A stretch of DNA of 64,000 nucleotides from Desulfovibrio sp. JC010. GTDB lineage: Bacteria; Desulfobacterota; Desulfovibrionia; Desulfovibrionales; Desulfovibrionaceae. Each line of letters opens with the position of its first letter. Position 1 is the stretch's first letter. A program made the position numbers and the translations under genes. The DNA is taken from the NCBI RefSeq assembly GCF_010470675.1, contig NZ_VOIQ01000005.1, positions 186,001 to 250,000 on the forward strand, given 5' to 3'. Positions 42,499 through 51,251 of this stretch are shown here, in pieces. A model generated the notes under the pieces. That model saw only the letters and a list, made by a program, of their open reading frames with translations, was not told where the DNA came from and made no database searches.

Positions 42499-43451
42499 TA
42501 CAAATGACAAGCGACCTTATGATCGCTTTCCGTCTCTTTGAGTTCCGGTTGCTCCTGCGAACAAATATCCATGGCCTTTGGGCAGCGGGGGTGGAAAGGA
42601 CATCCTGAGGGGGGTGAAATAGGGCTGGGCATATCTCCTTCGATAACTACATCCTCTCCCTGAACTGCCGGGTCCGGGACCGGAACAGCATCAAGCAGGA
42701 TTTGTGTGTAGGGATGCTGGGGATTGCTGTAGAGCTTTTCCGCAGTGGTGATTTCCATAAGCCGGCCCAGATACATGACCGCCACTCGGTCGCTGATGTG
42801 GCTGACCACCGAGAGGTCGTGGGAAATGAATACGTAGCTCAGTCCGAATTCCTGCTGGATGGATTTAAGCAGGTTGAGAACCTGTGCCTGCACGGAAACG
42901 TCCAGTGCTGATACGGGTTCATCACAGATGATCAGGTCCGGGTTCATGGCAATGGCCCGGGCGATGGCAACGCGCTGACGCTGACCTCCGGAAAATTCGT
43001 GGGGGTAGCGTTTGTGGTGCTCCGGTCTTAAGCCGACCTGAACCAGCAGTTTTTCCACCCGCTGTTGAATCTCTTCTTTACTGCCGGATTTGTGGATACG
43101 CATGGATTCGGAAATAATATTGCCGATTCGCTGGCGCGGATTGAGCGAGGAATACGGGTCCTGAAAGACCATTTGGAGCATGGTGCTGCGTTCGGCTGTG
43201 GTCCAGTCATCAAGCTTGCGTCCTTTGAAATTTATGGTCCCTTGATCCGGCTTTTCCAGTCCGGTAAGCAATCGGGCGAGGGTGGATTTACCGCAGCCGG
43301 ATTCTCCCACCAGTCCGAGAGTTTCACCTTTTTTTACCTCAAGTGTGACGTCGTTAACTGCTTTGACTGTGGCCTTGGACATGGAAAAAAGGCCGTTGCT
43401 GACCGGGTAGTGGCGTTTGACGGTTTTTATTTCCAGAATGTTTTCGTTCAT
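42495..43451 (-). CDS. Oligopeptide ABC transporter ATPase, DppF/OppF type
   Basis: A 318 aa ABC ATPase. Walker A is [15 protein letters not shown] (about 51), the signature is [15 protein letters not shown] (about 152) and Walker B is [14 protein letters not shown] (about 174). The C-terminal oligopeptide extension [20 protein letters not shown], with its cysteines, is typical of DppF/OppF. It partners the DppD-like ATPase encoded 15 bp upstream. No permease or binding protein gene is in the window, so the transported peptide or metal complex is unknown. Confidence 0.92.
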   Translation of the reverse strand: MNENILEIKTVKRHYPVSNGLFSMSKATVKAVNDVTLEVKKGETLGLVGESGCGKSTLARLLTGLEKPDQGTINFKGRKLDDWTTAERSTMLQMVFQDPYSSLNPRQRIGNIISESMRIHKSGSKEEIQQRVEKLLVQVGLRPEHHKRYPHEFSGGQRQRVAIARAIAMNPDLIICDEPVSALDVSVQAQVLNLLKSIQQEFGLSYVFISHDLSVVSHISDRVAVMYLGRLMEITTAEKLYSNPQHPYTQILLDAVPVPDPAVQGEDVVIEGDMPSPISPPSGCPFHPRCPKAMDICSQEQPELKETESDHKVACHLY

Positions 43452-43466
43452 TTTTGACTCATTTTA

Positions 43467-44429
43467 TTATGTATGCAGCCAGCAGCGTAACTGTCTGCCG
43501 TCTTTTTCCAAAAGCTGCGGTTCCTGTTCACGGCAGAGGTCAAAGGCCCGCTCACAGCGCGGGTTGAAGCGGCAGCCGCGGGGCAGGTCCAGCAGGGCGG
43601 GGACATTGCCGGGGATGGGGGTAAGTTCCGTGCGGCAGCCCAGCCGGGGCACGGAATTGAGCAGCCCCTGCGTGTACGGGTGTAACGGTTCTTTAAAAAT
43701 ATCGGAAATGGAAGCTGATTCCACAATCTGTCCCGCGTACATAACCGCCACCCGTGTTGCCACCCGTGCCACCACGCCAAGGTCATGGGTGATGAGCATG
43801 AGCGAGCCGTTCATTTTGTGTTTCAGATCATCCAGCAGCCGTAGAATCTGGGATTGAATGGTCACATCCAGCGCGGTGGTGGGTTCGTCGGCGATGAGGA
43901 TTTCCGGGGAACAGACCAGAGCCATGGCGATCATGACCCTTTGGCGCATGCCGCCGCTAAGTTCATGGGGAAAATTGTTGATCCGTTTCTGCGGGTTGGG
44001 GATGCCGACCAGCTTGAGGGCATCTACAGCGGCTTCTGCTGCCTGCTTTTTATCCAGACCTTTATGCAGACGCAAGGTTTCACCGATCTGGTCCCCGATT
44101 TTAAAAACCGGATTCAGCGAGGTCATGGGCTCCTGAAAGACCATTGATAAATGGTTCCCGCGTATTTTCTGCAGCTTCTGTTCGGAGAGTTGTACAAGAT
44201 CCTGATCACGGTAAAGGACCTGTCCGCCTGTGATCCGGCCCGGCGGATCGGGGATAAGCCCCATTACCGAGAGGGAAAGTACGGTCTTGCCGCAGCCGGA
44301 TTCACCGACGATGGCTAAAGTTTCTCCTTGCCCTAAGTCCAGACTGGCATTATCCACAGCCTTGATGATTCCGCCCGGAGTGGCGAAAGATGTGGTCAGA
44401 TTCTTGATTTTTAACTTTGGTGCGGTCAT
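43467..44429 (-). CDS. Oligopeptide ABC transporter ATPase, DppD/OppD type
   Basis: A 320 aa ABC ATPase with Walker [20 protein letters not shown], the long Q-loop region FQEPMTSLNPVFKIGDQI, the signature LSGGMRQRVMIAMAL and Walker B ILIADEPTTALDVT. The C-terminal oligopeptide motif has CRFNPRCERAFDLC. The frame runs upstream to 44654 across the trmFO start, but homology begins at MTAPKLKIKNL, so ATG 44429 is used. The ribosome binding site is weak. The trmFO gene starts divergently about 100 bases away. Confidence 0.9.
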   Translation of the reverse strand: MTAPKLKIKNLTTSFATPGGIIKAVDNASLDLGQGETLAIVGESGCGKTVLSLSVMGLIPDPPGRITGGQVLYRDQDLVQLSEQKLQKIRGNHLSMVFQEPMTSLNPVFKIGDQIGETLRLHKGLDKKQAAEAAVDALKLVGIPNPQKRINNFPHELSGGMRQRVMIAMALVCSPEILIADEPTTALDVTIQSQILRLLDDLKHKMNGSLMLITHDLGVVARVATRVAVMYAGQIVESASISDIFKEPLHPYTQGLLNSVPRLGCRTELTPIPGNVPALLDLPRGCRFNPRCERAFDLCREQEPQLLEKDGRQLRCWLHT

Positions 44430-44528
44430 AAATGGTGAGTTATGTATAATTTTGCAGGATCGCGAAACACATCTAATATTTAATAGTTTAGATAACATAA
44501 AAATACAATCGACTTTGGAGTAATATAC

Positions 44529-45845
44529 GTGGATAAAATCGCAGTAATCGGTGGCGGACTGGCCGGGTGTGAATGTGTAATGCAGCTGGCCAAGGCTGAG
44601 GTTGAAGTCGTTCTCTATGAAATGAAGCCTGATAAATATTCCGAGGCCCACCACCTGCCCGGTCTGGCGGAGCTGGTTTGTTCCAATTCCCTGCGTTCCG
44701 GTGAGCTGAACACCGCCATCGGGGTGCTCAAAAAGGAAATGGAAGCCCTCGGTTCCGTGCTCATGAAAGCAGCAATGAAGGCCCGTGTTCCCGCTGGTTC
44801 CGCGCTGGCAGTAGACCGTGAAGTTTTTTCCAAGCTGGTCACCGAGGAAATCGAGCAGAACGAATTTATCACTGTGGTCCGCAAGGAAATCACTTCCCTT
44901 GATGATCCTGAGCTGGCTGATTTTTCCAAAGTTATAGTTTGCGCCGGACCGCTCGCTTCCGAAGGGCTGACCGAAAGCCTGATCTCCAAAATCGGCGAAC
45001 AGCGTTTATATTTTTATGATGCCATCGCGCCCATTGTCAGCCGTGATTCCGTGAACATGGACGTGGCTTTTTACGGCTCGCGCTACAAGCCTGAAGATGA
45101 CGATTACCTGAACTGCCCCATGACCGAGGAGCAGTATTACTCCTTCATCAAGGAACTTAAAGAGGGCGAGCGCGTCGTGCCCCGTGAATTTGAAAAGGAA
45201 ATCCATTTCGAGGGCTGCCTGCCCATCGAGGAAATGGCGGATCGTGGCGAGCAGACCCTTTCCTTTGGTCCCCTCAAGCCCGTAGGGCTGATCGATCCGC
45301 GCACTGAAGAGCAGGCTTACGCTGTGGTCCAGCTGCGTGCCGAGAACAAGGACAAGACCGCCTTCAACCTTGTAGGTTTTCAGACCAAGCTCAAGTATCC
45401 GGAACAGAAGCGCATTTTCCGCATGATTCCCGGCCTTGAGGACGTGGAATTCCTGCGCATGGGGTCCATTCACCGTAACACTTACGTCAACGCCCCGGAA
45501 GTTCTGGACGAAAAGCTGGCCCTCAAGGCCGATTCGCGCATTCATCTTGCCGGACAGATCACCGGAGTGGAAGGTTATCTCGAATCCGCAGCCTGCGGAC
45601 TCTGGGTAGGGCGCATGCTCGCCGAGCAGGCCAAGGGCAACGAGCTTCCCGCGCCGCCGCCGGAAACTTCCATGGGCGCACTGCTCGGGCATCTGCGCGA
45701 AAAGAAAAAGAATTTCCAGCCCTCCAACGTCCAGTTCGGCCTCATGCCCGCGCTCAATAAACGCGCACCCAAGCGAGTTAGAAAAGAACTCTACGGTAAA
45801 CGGGCAATGGAAATTTTTGAAAGCTGGTTCAACGCGAACTTCTAA
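44529..45845 (+). CDS. trmFO: Folate-dependent tRNA U54 methyltransferase TrmFO
   Basis: A 438 aa flavoenzyme that makes ribothymidine at position 54 of tRNA using methylenetetrahydrofolate. The N-terminal FAD-binding motif AVIGGGLAGCECVMQLAKA, the LVCSNSLRS segment, the FYDAIAPIV block and the C-terminal GQITGVEGYLESAACGLW block, with its conserved cysteine, are all present. Length is normal. The start is GTG with GGAG 9 bases ahead. A palindromic repeat separates it from the MATE gene. Confidence 0.96.
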   Translation: MDKIAVIGGGLAGCECVMQLAKAEVEVVLYEMKPDKYSEAHHLPGLAELVCSNSLRSGELNTAIGVLKKEMEALGSVLMKAAMKARVPAGSALAVDREVFSKLVTEEIEQNEFITVVRKEITSLDDPELADFSKVIVCAGPLASEGLTESLISKIGEQRLYFYDAIAPIVSRDSVNMDVAFYGSRYKPEDDDYLNCPMTEEQYYSFIKELKEGERVVPREFEKEIHFEGCLPIEEMADRGEQTLSFGPLKPVGLIDPRTEEQAYAVVQLRAENKDKTAFNLVGFQTKLKYPEQKRIFRMIPGLEDVEFLRMGSIHRNTYVNAPEVLDEKLALKADSRIHLAGQITGVEGYLESAACGLWVGRMLAEQAKGNELPAPPPETSMGALLGHLREKKKNFQPSNVQFGLMPALNKRAPKRVRKELYGKRAMEIFESWFNANF

Positions 45846-45881
45846 CAGCACAATTTTCAAAGCTATTCATTATTAAAACCA

Positions 45882-45952
45882 ACTAAAAGGTTTTGGGATT
45901 CTTAAACCCTTTTGCAAAAGGGTTTAAGGCCCCCGGCAGGGTCGCCGAAGGC
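45882..45952 (+). repeat. Composite palindromic repeat, type A, before the MATE gene
   Basis: ACTAAAAGGTTTTGGGATT, arms CTTAAACCCTTTT and AAAAGGGTTTAAG around GC, and GTCGCCGAAGGCA ending 8 bases before the ATG. It supplies the only apparent ribosome binding site. Confidence 0.92.
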
Positions 45953-45959
45953 ATCTCTA

Positions 45960-47297
45960 ATGACAAATAAACATCCTTTTGAAATTAAACCGAACCGGAC
46001 ATTGCTGACTTTGGCGATTCCGGTTCTTTTCTCTATGGTCGCCGAGCCTTTGACCGGGCTGGTGGATACTGCCTTTGTTGCCAAACTGGGGCCTGAGCCG
46101 CTGGCCTCGCTGGGCATCGGGACTATTGTGTTCTCGTCCGTGTTCTGGGTTTTCGGATTCTTGGGCATCGGTACTCAGACTGAAGTCTCACACGCTCTGG
46201 GCAAGGGCGATCTGGAGAGGGCTGCATCGCTGGGCTGGATGGCGGCGGGGATTTCCGCTGTGCTGGGCATGGTTTTGATTGTTCTTGTCTATCCGTTTTT
46301 AGGGCATATCGCGGTGATGATGGGCGGCGAAGGGACCGTGCGTGATCTGGCCGTGGACTACATGGGCTACCGTCTGCTGGGTGCTCCGGCAGTGCTGGTG
46401 GTGCTGGCCTGCTTCGGCTCTTTGCGCGGCTATCAGGATATGCGTTCCCCGCTGTGGATTGCGGTGGGCATGAACGCGATCAACGTGGTGCTGGACTGGG
46501 GGCTTGTGTTCGGTAAAGGGCCGTTCCCGGTTATGGGCGTGGGCGGTGCTGCGCTGGCAAGTGCCATCAGCCAGTGGATCGGCGCAGTCTGGGCGGTGCT
46601 GGTGGTGCGTAGACATTACGGTTTTAATCTTGGATTCAGCCTTTCGGATGCACGGCGGCTGTTTGTGATCGGCGGGGATATGTTTGTGCGTACCGGGTGC
46701 GTATGTTTGTTCCTGCTGCTCTGCACCCGTTTTGCCACCAAGGCCGGGGCGGAGTCCGGGGCCGCACATCAGGCTATCCGCCAGTTTTATGTTTTTCTGG
46801 CCCTTTTTCTGGATGCTTTTGCTATCAGCGGGCAATCTCTGGTGGGCTATTTTGTGGGCCGCGCAGACCGGGGAACAGCGCGCAAAGTCGCGTCACTGGT
46901 CTGCAAATGGAGTTTCGTTACCGGGGTGCTGCTGACCATCGGCATGTATCTGGGGCAGCAGCCTGTTGTCTGGCTGTTGGTTCCGGAAGAAGCGTCCATG
47001 GTCTTTGGTCCGGCATGGCTGGCAGTTACTTTTTTGCAGCCGATCAACTCGCTTTCATTTGCCACGGACGGAATTCATCTTGGAACCGGGGATTTCCGCT
47101 ATTTGCGTAATGCCATGCTGACAGCTGTTCTTACCAGCGCGAGTGCCCTTTTTGTGGTAGATTGGCTCCAGCCGGAAAATATGCTGTTTTGGATCTGGAT
47201 AGTGGCCGGATTATGGACCAGTTTGCGGGCTTTGTTCGGTATGATCCGCATCTGGCCGGGGATTGGAAATGGTCCGCTTGCGTTGCGTCAGGATTGA
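45960..47297 (+). CDS. MATE family efflux protein (DinF-like)
   Basis: A 445 aa inner membrane transporter with 12 predicted helices. The N-terminal LLTLAIPVLFSMVAEPLTGLVDTAFVAKLGPEPLA is typical of the DinF branch (positions about 14-48). It would export cationic drugs or metabolites using a sodium or proton gradient. The frame is open upstream through the repeat to 45912, but homology starts at MTNKHPF. No regulator lies beside it. Confidence 0.9.
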   Translation: MTNKHPFEIKPNRTLLTLAIPVLFSMVAEPLTGLVDTAFVAKLGPEPLASLGIGTIVFSSVFWVFGFLGIGTQTEVSHALGKGDLERAASLGWMAAGISAVLGMVLIVLVYPFLGHIAVMMGGEGTVRDLAVDYMGYRLLGAPAVLVVLACFGSLRGYQDMRSPLWIAVGMNAINVVLDWGLVFGKGPFPVMGVGGAALASAISQWIGAVWAVLVVRRHYGFNLGFSLSDARRLFVIGGDMFVRTGCVCLFLLLCTRFATKAGAESGAAHQAIRQFYVFLALFLDAFAISGQSLVGYFVGRADRGTARKVASLVCKWSFVTGVLLTIGMYLGQQPVVWLLVPEEASMVFGPAWLAVTFLQPINSLSFATDGIHLGTGDFRYLRNAMLTAVLTSASALFVVDWLQPENMLFWIWIVAGLWTSLRALFGMIRIWPGIGNGPLALRQD

Positions 47298-47330
47298 CAA
47301 CGTGAGTGAACAATCATATCAAGCTTTTGC

Positions 47331-47552
47331 CTGAGGTGCTCTCGCGAGCTTAATAGGGAACCCCGTGAAAGTCGGGGACGGACCCGCCGCCGTGAGTCCT
47401 GTGTATTTTTTACCCCGTGGATCAAAGCCAGTTTGATCCTGCGTGCCACTGATTAAATTCGGGAAGGCCGGGTGAAATAGGACGAGTCGGAAGACCTGCC
47501 CGGGTACAAATCACGATCATTCTGACGGACAACGGGGCTTTTGCCTGTCAGA
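47331..47552 (+). ncRNA. Cobalamin (B12) riboswitch
   Basis: Shows the conserved aptamer blocks GGGAACCCCGTGAAAGTCGG and GACGGACCCGCCGCCGTGA (47356-47396), GCCACTG (47444-47450), GGGAAGGCCGGG (47461-47472) and GACGAGTCGGAAGACCTGCC (47481-47500). A further hairpin with arms TTCTGAC and GTCAGAA (47520-47552) follows and may be the expression platform. It has no long T-run, which suggests control of translation or decay. It precedes cbiK and the B12/iron transporter genes. Bases 47298-47330 ahead of it hold nothing recognised. Confidence 0.95.
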
Positions 47553-47621
47553 AATACTGTGCATGTTTGAATGTGCATGGTTCCACAATCTTATAAGCCC
47601 CCCAAATTCCAGGAGACTGTT

Positions 47622-48524
47622 ATGCAGTGTCGTTTTGGGGACAAATCCAAGTTCATCCCCGCATTTCTTCTTGCCTGTTTTCTGCTGATTCCTTCACTTG
47701 CCATGGCCGGACACGGTGAAGCCAAACCTGTTAAAAAAGGCATTATGCTGGCTGCTTTCGGTTCCAGCATGCCCGAGACCCAGCCTGCATTTGATGCCAT
47801 CGACAAGGCTGTGAAAAAGGCTTTCCCCGGTGTTCCGGTTTACTGGTCCTATTCTTCGGCTATTATCAGAGATGTGCTGGCTAAAGAAGGCAAGATTGTT
47901 GATTCCCCGGTTATGGCTATGACCAAGATGATGGATGCAGGTTTTACCCATGTAGCCGTGCAGTCCCTGCATACCATTCCCGGTGAAGAATATTTCGGAA
48001 TAGTTGAAACCGTGGAAGCCTTCGAAGGCATGCCCAAAGGTATCAGCAAAGTAACTGTGGGCAAGCCGCTCCTTTACTCCGATGAAGACATGCGGCGTAC
48101 TGTAAAGGCCGTTGTTGCCAACATTCCCAAAGACCGCAAGGCCAAGGATGCTGTTGTGCTTATGGGCCACGGAACCCACCACTTTGCCAATATTTACTAC
48201 CCCGCTTCTCAGGATTATTTCTCCAAGGTTGACCCTAAGATTTTTGTTGGAACTGTTGAAGGTGCACCTTCCCTTGATGAGGTGAAAGTGCTGCTCAAGA
48301 AGAGCAAAGCCAAGAAAGTCTTCCTTATGCCTTTCATGTCTGTTGCCGGTGACCATGCCCGTAACGATATGGCTGGTGATGAAGATGATTCATGGAAATC
48401 CGAATTGACCAAAGATGGTTACAAGTGTGTTCCCGTACTCAAGGGTACCGCTGAATTCCCGCAGGTTGTGGATATCTGGGTTGACCATCTCAAGGTTGCT
48501 TTCAAGCACCTTGATGCTCATTAA
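47622..48524 (+). CDS. cbiK: Periplasmic-type sirohydrochlorin cobaltochelatase CbiK
   Basis: A 300 aa chelatase that inserts cobalt (or iron) into sirohydrochlorin. A signal peptide is present (FIPAFLLACFLLIPSLAMA, about 10-28), as in the periplasmic CbiK of Desulfovibrio vulgaris. Metal-binding histidines are in VQSLHTIPGEEYF and VLMGHGTHHFAN, and VAGDHARNDMAGDE is a further family motif. ATG 47622 with AGGAG ahead is chosen over the frame opening at 47571. It is first in a riboswitch-controlled operon with an ABC importer and cobI, so it may serve metal or heme handling in the periplasm rather than the cytoplasmic B12 pathway only. Confidence 0.94.
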   Translation: MQCRFGDKSKFIPAFLLACFLLIPSLAMAGHGEAKPVKKGIMLAAFGSSMPETQPAFDAIDKAVKKAFPGVPVYWSYSSAIIRDVLAKEGKIVDSPVMAMTKMMDAGFTHVAVQSLHTIPGEEYFGIVETVEAFEGMPKGISKVTVGKPLLYSDEDMRRTVKAVVANIPKDRKAKDAVVLMGHGTHHFANIYYPASQDYFSKVDPKIFVGTVEGAPSLDEVKVLLKKSKAKKVFLMPFMSVAGDHARNDMAGDEDDSWKSELTKDGYKCVPVLKGTAEFPQVVDIWVDHLKVAFKHLDAH

Positions 48525-48542
48525 TTAAATCAGGCGGTGAGG

Positions 48543-49610
48543 ATGGAATTTTCAGGTAATAGAAGGGCGCAGGCAGTTATAGTACTGTCCTTGCTCGTGC
48601 CGGTTTCCATCTTTGCCGCCTGTCTTTTCGGGGCTTACGGAACTGAACCTGCACAGGTTCTGGCGGTATTCAAGTCCGTTCTCGGTACCGGTACCCAGAA
48701 GGTTGATCAGGCCCTTTCGTTTATTATTATTGATCTGCGACTCAGCCGGGTCTGTCTTTCTTTTCTGGTGGGTATGTCGCTGGCTGTGGCCGGGACTGTT
48801 TATCAGGGCATTTTGCGCAACCCTCTGGCTGACCCGTTTACCCTCGGGGTAAGCAGCGGTGCTGCTTTCGGAGCCAGTCTGGCAATTTTCTCCGGTTCGA
48901 CCGTGCTCGGTGCTGAACTGTGGACCAGATTCGGTAATCTGTTCCTGCCGCTGGCGGCACTTGCCGGGGCAATGGCCGCGCTTGGCGCGGTGCTCATGCT
49001 GGGCCGGATCGGTGGAAGACTGCGCCGGGAAACCATGGTTCTGGCCGGGATTGTGGTGGCGACTTTTCTTTCCGCGCTCATTTCCCTGCTTAAATCCCTT
49101 GATGAGGAGTCCGTGACGTCCATTGTTTTTTGGATCATGGGCAGTTTTCAGGGGCGCGGCTGGAGTCATCTGCAATTGTTTCTGCCGTACTTTATCGCCG
49201 GAATGATTCCGCTGGTTTATTATTCCCGTGAACTTGATATCCTGTCCCTTGGTGAGACTCAGGCCCGTCATCTGGGTATGGATGTTTCCCGCGTGCGTAT
49301 GGCCCTGCTTATCGGTTCCGGTCTGCTGACCGGGGCGGCGGTGGCTGTGTCCGGGATTATCGGATTCGTGGGGTTGATTGTCCCCCATCTGGTGCGCATG
49401 TTTCAGGGCGCGGAACACAGGCCGCTTTTGCTGTCTTCCTCCCTGCTGGGTGGCCTGCTGCTGGTCTGGTCTGATGTTATTGCAAGATCGCTGCTTTCCG
49501 GCGGCGAGGAACTTCCGGTGGGCGTGGTAACCGCGCTGCTGGGCGGACCGTTTTTCTGCATTGTGCTTCGTTCCGGTTTTCGAAGTGGAAACGGGGGAAG
49601 CGGCTTATGA
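48543..49610 (+). CDS. BtuC/FecCD-type ABC permease
   Basis: A 355 aa inner membrane permease with about ten helices. The segments LRLSRVCLSFLVGMSLAVAG, RNPLADPFTLGVSSGAAFGA and SGIIGFVGLIVPHLVRM are signatures of the BtuC/FhuB/FecCD family that imports B12, siderophores or heme. Riboswitch context favours corrinoids. GTG 48537 is an alternative start; ATG 48543 follows AGGCGG by 5 bases. Its stop overlaps the ATPase start by 4 bases. Confidence 0.93.
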   Translation: MEFSGNRRAQAVIVLSLLVPVSIFAACLFGAYGTEPAQVLAVFKSVLGTGTQKVDQALSFIIIDLRLSRVCLSFLVGMSLAVAGTVYQGILRNPLADPFTLGVSSGAAFGASLAIFSGSTVLGAELWTRFGNLFLPLAALAGAMAALGAVLMLGRIGGRLRRETMVLAGIVVATFLSALISLLKSLDEESVTSIVFWIMGSFQGRGWSHLQLFLPYFIAGMIPLVYYSRELDILSLGETQARHLGMDVSRVRMALLIGSGLLTGAAVAVSGIIGFVGLIVPHLVRMFQGAEHRPLLLSSSLLGGLLLVWSDVIARSLLSGGEELPVGVVTALLGGPFFCIVLRSGFRSGNGGSGL

Positions 49611-50383
49611 TCAGGATTACGGACTTGAAAGCCGGATACGCAGGGCGGGAAGTTCTGCACGGGCTGAATCTTGAATTTCCCGCAGGTTCCATGACCGCCA
49701 TTCTCGGTCCTAACGGCAGCGGTAAAACTACCCTTGTGTCATCAATTTCAGGTGTGCTTTCTCCTTTGAGGGGTACTGTTGAAATTGAAGGGCGGGAGGT
49801 TAATGCATACCGTCCCCGCGAACTGGCCGGGATTATGGCTGTGCTGCCGCAGCGGGTCGATCCTGCCTTCGGGCTGACCGTGAAATCCATGGTCATGATG
49901 GGCCGATACGCTCACGGTTCCGGTTTTTTCGGTTATGATGCAGAAGATGAATGCATTGTTGCCGAAGCTATCGGGCGGGTGGGGATCAAACACCTTGCAG
50001 AGCGGTCGGTGGCCGAGCTTTCCGGCGGAGAATTTCAAAGGGTGCTTATGGCCCGCACTGTGGCTCAGCAGGCCCGGGTTATGGTGCTGGATGAAGCTTC
50101 TTCCGGCATTGACGTGGCAGGAAAGATCGAGCTTTTTGATCTGTTGAAATCCATGAACCGGGATGGCGCGACCATTGTTTGCGTGATCCATGACCTCAAT
50201 CTGGCGGCCCTTTATTTTGAACGGCTGGTCTTTTTATCCAAGGGTAATGTGGTTCTGGACGGCTCTCCGGCAGAAGTAATCACAGAGGAAAATATTTCAA
50301 ATGTTTATGAAACATCTGTTGCGGTTGTTGAGCATCCCCGTCTCGGCGTTCCGCAGGTTCTTTTTTCTCCTGCTGCTGATTAG
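49607..50383 (+). CDS. BtuD/FecE-type ABC ATPase
   Basis: A 258 aa ATPase. Walker A is LGPNGSGKTTLV (about 34), the signature is LSGGEFQRVLMARTV (about 138) and Walker B is VMVLDEASSGIDV (about 157). The family switch histidine is in VIHDLNLAA. It powers the upstream permease. Overlap by 4 bases (ATGA) suggests coupled translation. Its last 83 bases overlap the start of the binding-protein gene in another frame. Confidence 0.93.
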   Translation: MIRITDLKAGYAGREVLHGLNLEFPAGSMTAILGPNGSGKTTLVSSISGVLSPLRGTVEIEGREVNAYRPRELAGIMAVLPQRVDPAFGLTVKSMVMMGRYAHGSGFFGYDAEDECIVAEAIGRVGIKHLAERSVAELSGGEFQRVLMARTVAQQARVMVLDEASSGIDVAGKIELFDLLKSMNRDGATIVCVIHDLNLAALYFERLVFLSKGNVVLDGSPAEVITEENISNVYETSVAVVEHPRLGVPQVLFSPAAD

Positions 50384-51251
50384 TTTTGCATCAGGCTTTG
50401 CTCCGTTTGGGGCGGTCAGTGCGCAGGCTGCGGTTTCAATTTCCGATGATTTCGGTAATGAGATAGCTTTGCAGGGACCGGCAAAACGCATTGTGGCCTT
50501 GTACGGATCGTTTAATGAGATTCTCTACGGTATGGATCTCGGCGACAGGCTGGTGGCCCGTACTGCTGCGGATCATTACCCGGAGCAGATTACAGCTTTG
50601 CCTTCCATCGGCACGCACATGCGGCCCAATCCGGAACTCATCGTGGCCCTCAAGCCTGATCTGGTGTTGCAGATGGCCGGGCGTTCGCAGGCTGCCACGG
50701 CCCTTGAACCTTTAAAGGAACGGGGAATTCCCTGTGCCATGTTCAAGGTCGCTTCCTTTGAAGAAATGTTTTCCATGATCCGCAGGTTGGGCGTACTCAC
50801 CGGGGAATCGGACGCGGCAGGCAGATTGATTGATTCCATGAATGGCCGTTTGGATAAAGTGTTGCAGAAATATGTGACTTCATCCGTGCTGCCGTCCGTG
50901 TTTTTTGAAATACGATATCCTAACCTGCTGGCTGCCGGACAGGATTCAATTGTTAATGATATTATCCGTCATGCCGGGGGATTCAACTGCGTCAGTAATC
51001 GTAAAAAGATTGTGCGCATGGGCGAGGAAGAATTGATGCGGCTTAACCCGCAGAACTATGTTTACCAGACCGGACGCATGAATCCGTCTCCGGTCAGGCC
51101 TGATGAGCGCAGTCATTTTAGGCTCATTGATGCGGTGCGAAATAAAAGAATTTTAAAGGTGGATGAGTCGGTTTTTTCCCGGCCCGGTCCCAGAAATGTG
51201 GAAGCCGTGGAGATTCTGGCGGACTTCCTGCTTAATAATAAAGAGAAATAA
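50301..51251 (+). CDS. BtuF-like periplasmic binding protein
   Basis: A binding protein of up to 316 aa for B12 or an iron complex. A hydrophobic signal region (FFFLLLLISFASGFAPFG, about 20-37) leads into VSISDDFGNEIALQGPAKRIVAL, the standard start of this family, and later RHAGGFNCVS and VDESVFSRPGP. The true start is uncertain: ATG 50301 and ATG 50307 both give an unusual overlap of about 80 bases with the ATPase gene. A GAGGAA lies 10 bases before 50301. The cobI start codon follows its stop directly. Confidence 0.87.
   Translation: MFMKHLLRLLSIPVSAFRRFFFLLLLISFASGFAPFGAVSAQAAVSISDDFGNEIALQGPAKRIVALYGSFNEILYGMDLGDRLVARTAADHYPEQITALPSIGTHMRPNPELIVALKPDLVLQMAGRSQAATALEPLKERGIPCAMFKVASFEEMFSMIRRLGVLTGESDAAGRLIDSMNGRLDKVLQKYVTSSVLPSVFFEIRYPNLLAAGQDSIVNDIIRHAGGFNCVSNRKKIVRMGEEELMRLNPQNYVYQTGRMNPSPVRPDERSHFRLIDAVRNKRILKVDESVFSRPGPRNVEAVEILADFLLNNKEK

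Noticed and set aside
47563-47578. Two TGTGCATG copies downstream of the B12 riboswitch, similar to the TGTGCA array
   Set aside because: Only two copies, no palindrome and no sigma-54 promoter; probably chance or part of the riboswitch leader.
48552-49418. A 288-codon antisense frame over the B12/iron permease gene
   Set aside because: Shadow of a GC-rich membrane-protein gene; His/Gln-rich composition and no ribosome binding site.
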